Of a stretch of DNA of 64,000 bases, positions 1 through 11,130 are shown one piece after another (within the stretch, counting starts at the first letter, position 1; every line of letters starts with the position of its first letter). The notes below the pieces were generated by a model. The model was not told the DNA's origin and did not search any database. It saw only the letters and a program-made list of their open reading frames with translations. The translations under genes and the position numbers were made by a program. This stretch comes from Chionis minor (lineage: Eukaryota; Chordata; Aves; Charadriiformes; Chionididae). Where the stretch lies: contig VZSF01011326.1 of the NCBI GenBank assembly GCA_013398295.1, forward strand, positions 362,596-426,595. The letters run 5' to 3'.

Positions 1-3000
1 TGGGATCTCGCACTCCTTTTATTCCGATCACCATTAACCTGGGCTCTCGCAGGCTAAATCAAGTGTAATTCTGAGCACCAGGGCGACAAATGGGTGCGGA
101 AGTGCTGGGAGCTGTTAGTTTTGGTGTGGAATCTGGGTTTGGAGGTCGGGGATGTGAAATGGAGCCAAACGTTTGGTGACAAATCGTTGCTGCAGCTCGG
201 CATGGCAGGACACCGCGGTAGAAATCCACACACAAAGGCTGGCGCAGAGGACGGGAATGCGGTCGAGGCTTGCTGTATCCCTACACCTCTCTCATCTTTG
301 GCTCTATAAACTGGCACTAATGACTAATAGCAACAACTTAAGTCTTCATTATAATGATAGAAACATATTTTTCTTGATTTTTCTGTGGGAGGTAATTCTT
401 AGCCACATTTCCATCAATATACCATCATAGTTCAGGAAATATTACTCATTTAATTTTCCCAGTTTCTCTCCAAGTTGGATGTAACAGGGACAGATCCAGG
501 ATGAATTCTTCCATCCTTTTTCACCGCATTGCAGCTTATTCCTGATTGGAAATACTTGGCAGCATCTTCCTTCAAACTTCTTGGTCTGTCACACGTAAAA
601 TGGAATCACTTGAACTGTTTTAATGGATTTGGGATCAAATCCAGAGGTTGCTAGGGCATCTTTTCATTAGCTCTGGAAAAAATTATCTTCTAATTATAGA
701 CTGACACTAAATACTGATATACAAAACGTGCTGTTTGGGACCCAATTGAAAAAAAAAAAAACACCACCCGTCAACCCAAGGCTCGTGCGTGGAAGATGCA
801 GCAGTGCTTAAGTGCAGTTACCACGGCTCTTGCAGACAGGGATCTAACAGCTGTACACACGTTGCTGCCATTACAAATTCGCAGGCGCAGCCTTGAGGGA
901 CAGCAGAAAGCCCCAGCTGCAGCTTGGAACCCTTCCCGACGGACGCACGCACCCTTTTCAGGGAGACTCCACCAGCCGGCGCTTCGGCGCGCTGGCAGCC
1001 TCTTGCCAACAGCGAGCTCCTCTTTGTAGCTAAGAAGGTGAGGTTTTAAATACTCGAGGTGTTTTTAAAAACAAGAGGACTTGGGAGCGTAGCAATGGTG
1101 CAGGGTTGAGCCCCTTTGGCGCACCGGCTCATCCCAGACACGTGTTGGGTGGCTCACAGAGCGTCACCCCCAGTGCCACCCGTCCCTGGTTCCTCTGGCC
1201 AGTGTCGCTTCCCTGGGAGCCCACAGAAGGTCCATGCGTGGCCCCAAAGCAGCTTCGCTGTGCCAAATAAAATCCCAGTGTCATTATTTCCCACTTAACA
1301 CTGGAACTACTGGCCAGATAGACCTGTTGTCACTGAGGAGCAAAGATTTTGAAGGCCTAAACTGCTGCTTTCTGTGTAGTTTTGAGACTGCAGCACAACC
1401 CACTTTTGTCTTCTCTTCAGCGCGTGTAGCAGGAGGCGAAGACTGGATCGTAATACTTTCCGCTTAACGAAGGAATTCGTACTGTGGGACTTACCTCAAA
1501 AGCTGCCCTCCTCTCCCTTGATTTCCCTCGTTACAGGCAGTTACAACATGGGAAGGCCCAGGATGAGGGATACCAAAATGTGACTCCCAGAGGAGACTGA
1601 AATGCTGTGGGATTCTTTCTTTCGTGTAAATCGCACTCAAACAAATGTCATGTCTGTCTTTCTGGCTCATAATTCTGAGCAAAAGATGTCAGGAAGAAAT
1701 GCTCTACAATGCCAGTGACTGAAGACTTAATTTTTTTATTTTTTTTTTAAGAGGAGCTCGATGGGTACGTCACGTCCTCCCTCCGTTACCTGCTGCCACC
1801 TTCTCCAGCCGCCAAGACTACTCTTGGTGAAAATTTAGGGTTGCTTGAGGTAATTTGGGCTGGTTTGTGGACAGGAGGGGAAGATGCAATCTGCTTGCCC
1901 CGGCACGGACTGCTGCGGGAAGCACAAGTACCCATGGAGCATCCTTTCTTCGTAAAAGAGATAGTTAGAAAAAACAGCTCCTGTCCCCCCCCTTGCAGTG
2001 TCCCTTTGTCACCAGCTTACAGAGGAGGACTCGCAGTCCTCCCAGTGCCCCCCAGCGCTCTCCAGTATGCGACCGCTCAACCCCCCGCCAAAGCTCCTGC
2101 AGGGCTCTTCAAAACGGAACAATTTTAACCTATAGTAAAAGAAAATCTGGGTTTAGACATCGATTTTACGCAGCATCAACTCATCATGGCCTCTTCCTTT
2201 AATACCAAGCACGTGTGTCATCGTGGTTGTCTTGTGCAGTCGGGAGAAGTTCTTGCCCGATGATGTAGTCAGTGACGTAGGGAGCAGCCTGGTCATCGTA
2301 CCCATGGAGCTCAAATACTGAACGGTTGCATCTGTCCTCATACAGCGTGGAAAAATATCAAACCCTTTAACCGAAAAATGTCTTCATTTTATTTTATGCA
2401 ACCCTGAAACTAGACAGTTACAGCTTTGTGAAGCGTTTGCAGAACTGAGACCTTGTTAACTTGAACTGCTCACCTTTTCCACTGCCTTTTTAAAAAATGT
2501 ATTTGGTGGGGTTGAGGGAAAAAAAAAAAAGGTATGCACTGCACTGAAACTTGTGAAATTCCTGTGAAAATTTTTAATTATTAAGAAACTATAAAGTGTT
2601 GTGCCCTTCCTTTAAGCCATATTGATGTCCCCACTGCAGAGAGATGCTTAATCTGAGGGAGTCCTGAACTGGAGTTTATTTAGATTCTTAACATGTTTTT
2701 TGTGACCTCCATGATTTAAGGTCAGAGACCTCAGCGGGGAGTCAATGGAATTTGTCGCTTTAATCATTTTAGTTGTAAAGATTCATCAAAGTTATGCGAA
2801 TTGACCTAAATTTTCAGATCCTGCTGAGGGAGTGGGGTTCTGCACTAACCTACCACGGCTGACCTGGATATATCAGCTGGTAAGGCAGTACTGGAGCAAA
2901 GTGCCAGTTATATAAATAAGGCTACTAAAAGACAAGAGCCCTAATTCAGTGAACGGTAATATTTGATATTTATAGACCACTATAGATATGCATGACACTT

Positions 3001-3604
3001 CGCTGCAGACTGCACACCCACTCCGAGCCCAGGCAACAGATTTCCTTTGACAGGTTTGTAAAACCCCCGTTTTATCCCTTGTACCACCGTGGCAGTGAAG
3101 GGTGGGTGAGTGGATTTTTGTACCGATGTTAATAAGGTGTCGAGGCAGTTTTACAAGTCTGTTTTAAAACCAACCCAGACTTCAGCATTGGAAAGAGAAC
3201 TTTATTAGCAGAGGTGGGAATATCAGAAAGCAAACTCCTGTTTTTCTCATGTTTTTGCGCTCGTTCTCCCATCAGGAGTATGTTTCACAACCATGTAGAA
3301 CACCGGAGCAGAGTTTCCAGCAACAAGTCCATTAATAACTCCTACTTCCAGGAGGTTCTAAAATTGGGTTAAAGATACCCTGAAGGCTCAAATTTTTTTG
3401 CTGTTAAAGTCTGCCATCCAGAAGAGAACAATCTCTCTTTGGGGAAAAGGCGGGGGGGGGGGACGGGGGGGAAGGCTTTCTGTTTCTTTCAGTTGTTTCT
3501 CATGAAGAGAACATGCACCAAGTGCTCTGTTGCCTCGACGGTAGCGGTGAAGGGCTGATTCCTGAACGGCAGGTCACAGCTGGGCTTTGCAGCCAGAGCC
3601 GGTG
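1..3604. other. Intergenic DNA, no gene recognised
   Basis: No open reading frame here resembles a known protein, and none is flanked by convincing splice sites. The sequence alternates between AT-rich stretches and moderately GC-rich patches; around 880-1010 several CpGs cluster, but without a clear island. There is a run of 11 or more A at about 750-761, a T-rich run near 1731-1749, and an A run near 2519-2530. By mammalian synteny this side should lead toward ARNT2, but I see no ARNT2 coding exon. Confidence 0.6.
3441..3471 (+). repeat. G-rich low-complexity tract
   Basis: Runs of 4, 2, 11 and 7 G separated by short spacers lie within 31 bases. The plus strand could form a G-quadruplex. 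It is a simple-sequence tract in intergenic DNA about 130 bases before a CR1 remnant, with no evident function. Confidence 0.8.
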
Positions 3605-3712
3605 GCTCAGGAGGTTCAGTCTGGACATTCAGAAGAACTTCTTCACTCGGAGAGCTTGTGCAGTGTGGGAACAGGCTGCCGAGGGGTCCTGCTGTCTCCA
3701 CCCTTGGCTGGG
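3605..3712 (+). repeat. Degenerate CR1 LINE fragment
   Basis: The translated plus strand shows a decayed version of the CR1 ORF2 C-terminal end: LDIQKNFFTRRACAVWEQ, where intact copies have a conserved stretch of the kind D-I-R-x-N-F-F-T followed by [11 protein letters not shown]. The pattern then dissolves. No 3' tail is recognisable, so this is a short internal remnant. The identification rests on similarity to the better copies at 7.6 and 63.3 kb in this window. Confidence 0.65.
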
Positions 3713-5254
3713 CAGAGCCTTGGTTCATCAGGTATCAAGCTGGGAAGAGCCCCACTTGCCCAGGAGGTGGAAGAGGTGGGTCTGTGGCTCCTGCACCTCC
3801 AGCGTCCCTGGGATTCGGTGGGGTCAGCTCAAGCCCTCAGCGCAGCGGCAGAGTCGGAGAAGCACCAAGACCCTTACGTGGTCACTGGCCCCGAGTCAGT
3901 TGAAAAGTCCAGCGGGCCTCCTCGGCAAGTTAGAGCAGCCGCAGGACGCACGATGCGCAGCTGCAAGACTTGGTCGGGCTGCAGCCACCCCCAGCCCCGT
4001 CTCCTTCACACCTTGACAAATCCTTTCCCCATCCCCAGACGCCCGGAGAAGGCGCTTTCCACCGCAGCGCTGTCAGATGCTGTGCCGCCTGGCTGTTCCC
4101 ACGCCTGTCCTCCTTCGCAGAAGTTTGCTTTGCAAAGAGCAGACCGACTCTCCAAAATGACTCAACTTGTTGACAAAAAAATCCCCGCGAGCTGCTGACA
4201 AAACCCCAACGCTCCAGTCCATCAGCAAGGCCAGGCCCCGAGTTTTGCAAGCAGCTTTTCCTTTTTTATTACAGGCCCTGAGAAACTGAGAGAGGGAAGA
4301 AAGGAACGAGAGTGAAGCAACAAAATAGCTATTGCCTGATTTGGAACGTGTTGTGCTGGATTATCTCCAATATTCCATCAAATAAAACCCTTATTAACAG
4401 CAGAGTGAAACGCAAACACGGCCATTACCAGATGTAACAACAGTGGCAGAAGTAAACAAGGACATTTAATGGGTAAGATCACAATTTAGCTACCCGGTAA
4501 AATACCTTCTGGTGGGATTATTTCCATCGTCATCACCCAGAAGCAATATGGATTGCTGTGCGTGCAGTTTCTGGGTCAAATGTGAAGTCTACTCCGTAAT
4601 CTCAGTGCTATGGCAAAAGTATCATGAATTGAAGGAATCTAAGAAGGCAGGCTGTAATTTCTAATGGTGTCACAGTATAGGCCCTAGTTCAATATCAATT
4701 TAGGGTTTATTTGATTTTTAACTGTCTGAGCTAGAATTAGGGCCAGTCATTTCACGGTACTTACAATCCCACTGCCATGCAAGCTCCTGTTCAGATGTCA
4801 TATTTGTTATGTACGTCACCTTTTTGGAAATGGATGCTTTTTAATCATTAATGTTCCTGGGCTAAAAGTTTGCACTGCTACTTGTTTGCTTTTCCACTTC
4901 ACTAAGGACCTGCAAAGCTGAGGTGGTCTGTACCAAGAATGCTTGTGATCCTCCACTGCTAGGAAGAGTGACAAACTGTTGCAGCGTGCTTGTGGATGAT
5001 CTCCATTTGGAGCAGAACGACTAGTACAAGACCATGTCAGATGCATCACTTCTGATTCAGCGACTGGCTAACCCAAACCCATGGGAGGTGAAGGCAGAGA
5101 AGAAAGTTAGAGCCAACGCACCCCTCTGCCGTCTTTGCTGGGGTGTTTTCGACCCTCTGTACCACATCAGGACCTGCTCCTCTCCCACCCCAGGATTAAC
5201 GCGTCGATCCTCACCATTGAGCTGGGATGAGGAGATGGCATGCCGAAGCACGCA
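3713..5254. other. Intergenic DNA, no gene recognised
   Basis: The first part (to about 4250) is GC-rich and carries several overlapping open frames on both strands. These have no recognisable family and look like by-products of low stop-codon density. The part from about 4260 to 4760 is AT-rich, free of recognisable repeats and rich in homeodomain-like TAAT cores. It could be conserved non-coding sequence, but that cannot be decided from one genome. Confidence 0.55.
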
Positions 5255-5372
5255 GGGTTAAATGACTCGGTCTGTGCACCAAAGCAAATCACTGGTGACC
5301 CAAAATCACAACGTGGGAGTTCCTGACTCCTAGGCCCGTGCTCATTCCACTAGACCACACTGCCTCCTGAGA
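5255..5372 (-). repeat. Ancient tRNA-derived SINE (MIR-like) remnant
   Basis: Read on the minus strand, the element begins near 5372 with a tRNA-like head: the A-box-like TGGTCTAGTGG is at about 5350-5360, followed by a stretch resembling gagcacgggcctaggagtca. This matches the general form of the amniote MIR/CORE-type SINE head. The distal part (gtgacc, and the gacttgcccaaggtca-type segment) is recognisable only weakly, as expected for an insertion predating birds. The B box is degraded, so it should be transcriptionally dead. I assign it to a tRNA-SINE of MIR type; the exact subfamily is uncertain. Confidence 0.7.
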
Positions 5373-7514
5373 AAATATGTTTTAATGGTATCTGGCCAGC
5401 TGTGTAAACACGTCAAGAGACAACCGTGTAAAACTGAACTGCTCCCGTTATGCAAGTTATAGTCAATTTTATTTGTAAGCGCAAATCCTAAATCCCTCCT
5501 CCCAAATGGTATTTTCACAAACAAAAAACAGGGAAATGAGGAAAACCAAAATAATTCCAGAAAATTTTGATGTTTGGGGCTATGGGTGGTAGGACCAAGT
5601 TCATTTCCCCTCGAACAATGAGCCTTTTCCTCTCTACCGGACTCCGCTTTCCAACCTGGCTTCCTGTCTGCGAGCTGGTTTCAGGGCCAGATGGGCTGAT
5701 GCCGATCTGGAGGACGGGAAGGCACCTCTCTTCTCACCTCACGAGGTTTCCTCAGCCGTGGAACAACCACCTCTCCCCTGCTTGAAAAGATGTTGCTGTA
5801 AGAATCCAAGGTACCGCTTAATGAGTCCTGAAACTCCAATAACGAGGGCTGAGTACTCTCAGTGCTCAGTATTATGTGTTCTCATTTTGGCTGTATTACA
5901 GGAACACAAAACTTCACCCAGTGTAGGACACGTCCAGCCACCCAACAAGGTATCTTTATGTTTTGTTGTTGTTTTTTTTTAAATGCCCCTTTTCCACCTG
6001 AGCATTGCAGGGGGCAGCAGAACAAGTGCCGTGTTGTACCTAACACTAACCTGACCAATCCTCCCAAATGCAGTTGTAGCAACATCTGATACAAGGAATT
6101 TTTGCTGTTTTCTGTTATAAGAACAGAGGATGGGTCGCCATTTACTACCACTCCAAGAGGATCAAAAGTGGTGTTTTGGGGTAAGTAAAGTCCCCAGCAC
6201 TTGCTTAAGCTGATTCCTCTCTGACCAAATGTTTCAGGCTTCAGTGGGGCTTGTTATGTCTTAAAGGAAAAATCCCTGTTGTGCTTGCTTCCTCGCTCAC
6301 CGCCAACGGCCCTTCTCTTGGCTGTGTAGGTGGCACAGGCACTCCAGGGCTCAAATCACTTCCCTTTGCTCCAGCGTGTGGGCACAGCTGCAGCAAAAAA
6401 TAGTGGAATTTCTCACTTCCAAACACTTCGGTTCAGGTTCTGGTGTTGATGCAGTTGCTAAGTGACAGCGTTTCCCTGATCCCACTGCTCCCTACTCCGC
6501 TCTAAAGCAGCGGAAAGCTTTATCCACAGGAGCGGGCTGTGACAGCGTGTTTCAGCGCTCCGCTTCACTCTTAGGCACGTGTTGGGTTGTTTCTGCAGCG
6601 TTTATTGGTAGTATTTCTTTCTTGTTCTCTCCAGCAGTTACACGCAGAGCTGGGTTCCCCGGGGAGCTCCAGCAGTGCAGGGCTGGAGATCCAGCGCGCT
6701 GCTCCCGTGCTGCTGGCTGCACGGCCATGGCGTGAGAGAGAAACCTTCCCTTTCCACATCACTTGCAGCAAGTTTGCCCCACGGGGTCTTCAAAGTCCAC
6801 AGAGGTCTTAGGCTGGAGTCTGGGTGGCAGCAGTAAGTAATGAGCCGAGCGCTGCAAAAAAAGCCCGTCTCAGCTCAGGCTGCGGCTCTGGTTATTGATA
6901 GCGCGTTATTTTCATTCTTTGTTTGGTGGGATTTTGCGGTAGCCGGCGATCCCTGCTCATGCTATCACGTTAGGCAGTGGAGGATAAAAATAAAAAGGCA
7001 GTCTCTGTCTCCCAGTGAAGTAAATGAAAGATGGTTTGGAAATTCCAAGTGTGTTCATTAAGCAGGAATGCCCAGCACGGGCAGGAAGGAAGTTTGAGTG
7101 TTGGATGCTGAAGAAAACGCCTGCATCGGCAAGGCTGAGAGCAGATACTTCTCACGGAGCGAATCACGGGTAAGGAGGTTTCATGGCTTATTTCTTATCT
7201 GGGTTTCCTGCTGGGACCATCACTTCCATGATTTTCACCTTCTTCCTTGCCCCTCCCCTTTCCCATCCCCAGCCCTTTCTGGTCTGGATTTGTCTCCAGG
7301 GGATAACCCCACCCGATGGGCGAGAACATGCCTCTCCGGGTGCCCTGGTGTGATATACGCCCCAGCACGGTGATCTGGGGCTGGCTCTGGCTGTGCTGCG
7401 CCCCGGCGTTAGCCATGCAGTAGGTGTAACCTCTTCCTGGCCTTGGTAGGTCGGTAGAGTTGTTCAGCTCTTCAGCTGTTCACCAGGAGGCCACGTCTGG
7501 GCCTCCCCTGTAAA
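5373..7514. other. Intergenic DNA, no gene recognised
   Basis: Mixed-composition single-copy sequence. Short open frames occur on both strands, but none has family resemblance, a splice context or a long uninterrupted reading frame. A T-rich run lies near 5966-5981. Nothing else stands out. Confidence 0.55.
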
Positions 7515-8025
7515 ATCATAGAATCATCTAGGTTGGAAGGGATCTTTAAGATCATCAAGTCCAACCATTAAGCTAACACGGCCAAAACCATCACTAAACC
7601 ATGTCCCTCAGCACCATGTCTGCCTGTCTTTTAAATACCTCCAGGGATGGCGATTCCACCACTTCCCTGGGCAGCCTGTCCCAATGTTTGACAACCCTTT
7701 TGGTGAAGACATTGTTCCTAATATCCGATCTAAACCTCCCCTGGTGCAACTTGAGGCTATTTCCCCTCATCCTATCACTTGTTTCTTGGGAGAAGAGACC
7801 GACCCCCACCTGGCTACAACCTCCTTTCACATAGTTGCAGAGAGTGAGAAGGTCTCCCCTCAGCCTTCTCTTCTCTGGGCAAAACCACCCCAGTTCCTTC
7901 AGCTGTTCCTCTAAGACTTGTGCTCCAGAGTCCTCACCAGCTCTGTTGCCCTTCTCTGGACACGCTCCAGCACCTCAATGTCTTTTTTGTAGTGAGGGGC
8001 CCAAAACTGAACCCAGGGAACACTG
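7515..8025 (-). repeat. CR1 LINE, 5'-truncated, 3' end intact
   Basis: The minus strand carries the 3' part of a CR1 retrotransposon. An open stretch at 7830-7594 encodes the characteristic C-terminal end of ORF2, including [20 protein letters not shown] and [16 protein letters not shown]. It is followed by the 3' UTR with the conserved gatgatcttaaagatccc stretch and the terminal attctatgat tail at 7515-7530. Upstream on the element (toward 8025) the sequence corresponds to the ERVQ-type segment and is broken by stops and frameshifts. The copy is about 0.5 kb and severely 5'-truncated, as is usual for CR1, so it is not capable of transposition. The 5' limit near 8025 is approximate. Confidence 0.95.
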
Positions 8026-11024
8026 TAATAATTCCAGGGAACACCAGGAATAAAGCCAAGCTTTACTGGGGTGTGAAGCCTGGCACAGTGCAGCCGTGTA
8101 GTGGGAGGGCTGGGGAATCCCTGCTGGGCTCAGGAGGAGATGCCATGTGCTTCACCAGCCCCGTTCCAACCAGGTTTCAACTGTTGGCAGAGGCATGACG
8201 TTGCTGGTGGGTCTGTCAGACCAGGCTTTCTCATGTGAGGTTCCTCTGCTCCCCACTGTGCCGAAGATGGAGGAAGAGCGCCCAATGCCTCGTAAGCTGT
8301 CTGAGACGGTGGGCTGGCTCTGAATTTTGCTGACAGGGACTGCGGTGGAGGGATTTCATTGAGGCCCCAGCTCAGGGCAGGATTTTAGCAGGTGTTCAGG
8401 TCTCCCTGAGGCCACTTTCCAGCAGGCTGAAAGCCGCCTTTCAGCGTTACCAGTGATGACATTGAGTGAGAAAACATTTTTTTTTTAAACAGTAGTTTCT
8501 TCAAAGCAAGACGTGAAAAGCAAAAAAGTCCTTCTCAAACTAGAATTTGCTTCCTAGAGTCGAGCACCAAAAACTAATGAAAGCCAGATGCCTTGGGTTG
8601 TCCCAGGAACAGGGAAGGGAAGAAAAGCCGACCTCAGCAGCCTGAAACTCTGCAGTTAAAGGAACCTGCTCCAGGACCCAGGGTCTCCACGCGACAGAGG
8701 AGTCTGGGAAGGGCATGTGCTTTGACATGGAAGCACGGTGTGTGCAGGCAGCGGAGGGGACCTGGATACTGCTGACACAAGGTGAGGCGGCATCTGGGGG
8801 CTGGACTGCTTCCAGGATTTGCCGGGAGGGACGGGAGTATATGTTGAAAGCTGTTTTGGGGTGCCCAGGGCTTCGGGGCACCAGACAAAGCCCCGACGAG
8901 CCTGAAGGCCCACTGGTGCAAAAGCTGTGTAGGTGTTTAGGGTCCTTCCTGGATGGAGACAGCAATTTGGAGCTGAGCTGTGACGAGCTGTGCTGCACAA
9001 CCACCACGGACAAGCCCAGCTTGGCCACTGCTTGCCCCCCAGCTTTCACGTTGTGGTGCCGGTGTGTAAGGCAGTGCCAGGCTACGCTCCCGCGGCATGT
9101 CCATCCTACCCTTCTGCGTCACCGTCATTCTGTGAGAAAAGAGGTGGGAGTCACACGTTTGTTGATGAATATACATGAGCATGGCAGAAATGAGCCTGAT
9201 GCACCTTCTGAAGGACCAATGTCACCATAGGAGCCTGTGTATATGCAGGAATATATGTCTGAAGTAGGTGCGTGTGCATGTATGAATGTATACACGTGTG
9301 TCTGTGTGTATATAGACACTCGAGCACAACATTTATGGGCTGGAAAATACCTGAAAAGGCTACAAATAATAGGTATGGTGAGAGAAGCGAGTGCCCCTCT
9401 TTCTCTGGGCTCCCGCGGCTGCCCCACCTCTGCCAAAGACAATGGCAGGAAGCCAAAGGGAAAGGAAGGGTTTGGGCTTCCTCTGTTTCACGCTAGAAGT
9501 ATCGAAATTCGGAGGCTTAAGTCTTTTTTCATGAGTGTTTCATTTGGACTGGAAGGGCTCGTACAGCCGTGCTCACTAGCCATGCCCCTGGGCTCACATA
9601 CAGACCTCAGACTGCGGAATTTCAGGCTGTCCTGCCGATTTCTCTGGGTGGGGATGAAACACTGATTTCCTGTCAGGAAAGCTCATCTCTTCCTGGGAAT
9701 GGTTAAATAGCGCTGACTGCAGGGATACCTTCTGGGAGGAACAAGAGAGGAACAAACCCAGCCAGTTCCAGGTTTTGCAAGTGGTGCAGGCATCGGGGAA
9801 TAATCTTTAGTAATGAAAGACCGATAGGCGTTTTGTTTCAGCCACTTCACGCGTGTGCTTGGCTGATCCCAAGGTCAGATATTTCTGCCCTGGTGTCCTG
9901 CTTCCAACCAGAGAAGGATGCCAGGTCCAGGCCACCACAAGTCTCCGCGTGCTGTGGATCTGGCTCATGCTAATGCTGCCGGCAGGGGTGGACCCGCGCA
10001 GGCGGCGCATGGCGTGGGGCAGCCTCCACATATTCCTCTGCCTCTCCCAGCCCACTCTCCTCACTGCGCCGCCCTGGGCTCAGCTGTCGGGTTTTTGATT
10101 GATGATTGATCCACGCCAACACCATGCAGGTCCTCCAGTTACAGCTGACTTCTAAACAGTGCACAGCCCCGTAGACACATGTATGTTATTAGCATCGCAA
10201 GTCCGGCAGAGTGAGCAGCTCTTCATTGTGTAGGCTTTCGCCAAGATATTATAGCACAGTTTCCACTTCCTGGCAATTAACTCAGTCTTTCCCATTCAAC
10301 ATCAAGAAGCAGCTCTACATTCCCAGATAGATAGGTCTCTGCAGAGTTTGGGAGCTTCTTATTCCAATTTGGAAACCCCAGAAAATTATGGTGACAAAAC
10401 ATTTTTCCTGTCATTTATGCACAAAGAAAAAGAACAGACTTCAGGAATATCCCATCAATGGTTCGTTTATGTCCCCTCTGTTTTCTTCGGCCTCATCCCT
10501 CCTAAATATAACACAAGCCTAGTGTCATCCAAGCCAAACACATACCAGTGACTTTGAAATTAAGTAAAAGTGGGATTGGTTATTAACGATATCGATGGAT
10601 ACCTATGGATATCTGACAAAGCCTTTCTGTGTATCTAGACTTTTGCTGGTTTTGTCATAAATTGAGTATCAACTTAAAATGTTGCTTTAGATGGAGAGAT
10701 AAAATGCAACTGAACCTATCCTGGAAAACAAACCCTGTCTTGTATACCTCTCTACAGGTTTGAGGGGGTATAAAAGATATGAGAGGGGGAAATCTGGTAG
10801 AACCTAAATGAAACTCTTTTCTTTGCCTTGTATCTTACCAGCAGAGTCACTGGAGCAGATGCCTGGATTTAATGTGAAATTTTTTTTAAGCCTTTGTTTG
10901 AGGAAGCTGCCAGCAGCGCAGCTACAGTCAAATAACCCTTTGCAATGCCAGTATTAGCAGCAACAGGTATTTATTGCAAAACTCTTTTCTAAATCCATAA
11001 GTAAAAGACTTGCAGGCTGGTAAA
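8026..11024. other. Intergenic DNA, no gene recognised
   Basis: Between 8,540 and 9,230 overlapping open frames of about 170 codons exist on opposite strands. Both are unrelated to any family I know, and the region is GC-rich, so they are probably chance frames. A TG/TA-rich block is listed separately. From about 10,100 to 11,020 the sequence is AT-rich and featureless apart from short imperfect palindromes. Confidence 0.5.
9234..9316. repeat. TG/TA-rich imperfect simple repeat
   Basis: An alternating purine-pyrimidine tract made of tgtgta, tgtgcatg, tgtatgaatgtata and tgtgtgtatata units. It is a degenerate microsatellite, and the alternation could adopt left-handed DNA. It explains the open frames read through it on both strands (rich in Y, T, H, C and V). 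Confidence 0.7.
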
Positions 11025-11130
11025 GCATGAGAAGTGGTGTTGCTCAGCTGACTGGGCACAGGACTGAGTTTCAGCCCCGTGTCTGTCTAGCTTTGTTATC
11101 TGTGGCAATTAATAAGATGGTGAGGTTGAG
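11025..11130 (+). repeat. Possible tRNA-derived SINE remnant
   Basis: The stretch gggcacaggactgagtttca, followed by gccccgtgtctgtc and ttatctgtggcaatt, resembles the plus-strand body of the MIR-type element that is clearer at 5.3 kb. The A-box region is too eroded to be certain. It is listed as a candidate only. Confidence 0.35.

Noticed and set aside
1..3000. Search for terminal ARNT2 coding exons at the left edge
   Set aside because: Synteny predicts ARNT2 somewhere to the left, but nothing in any frame resembles its PAS or C-terminal region. Only an unrecognisable 3' UTR could be present.
8540..9230. Pair of about 170-codon frames on opposite strands
   Set aside because: Both are unrecognisable, overlap one another, lie in GC-rich intergenic DNA with few stops, and lack splice or promoter context.
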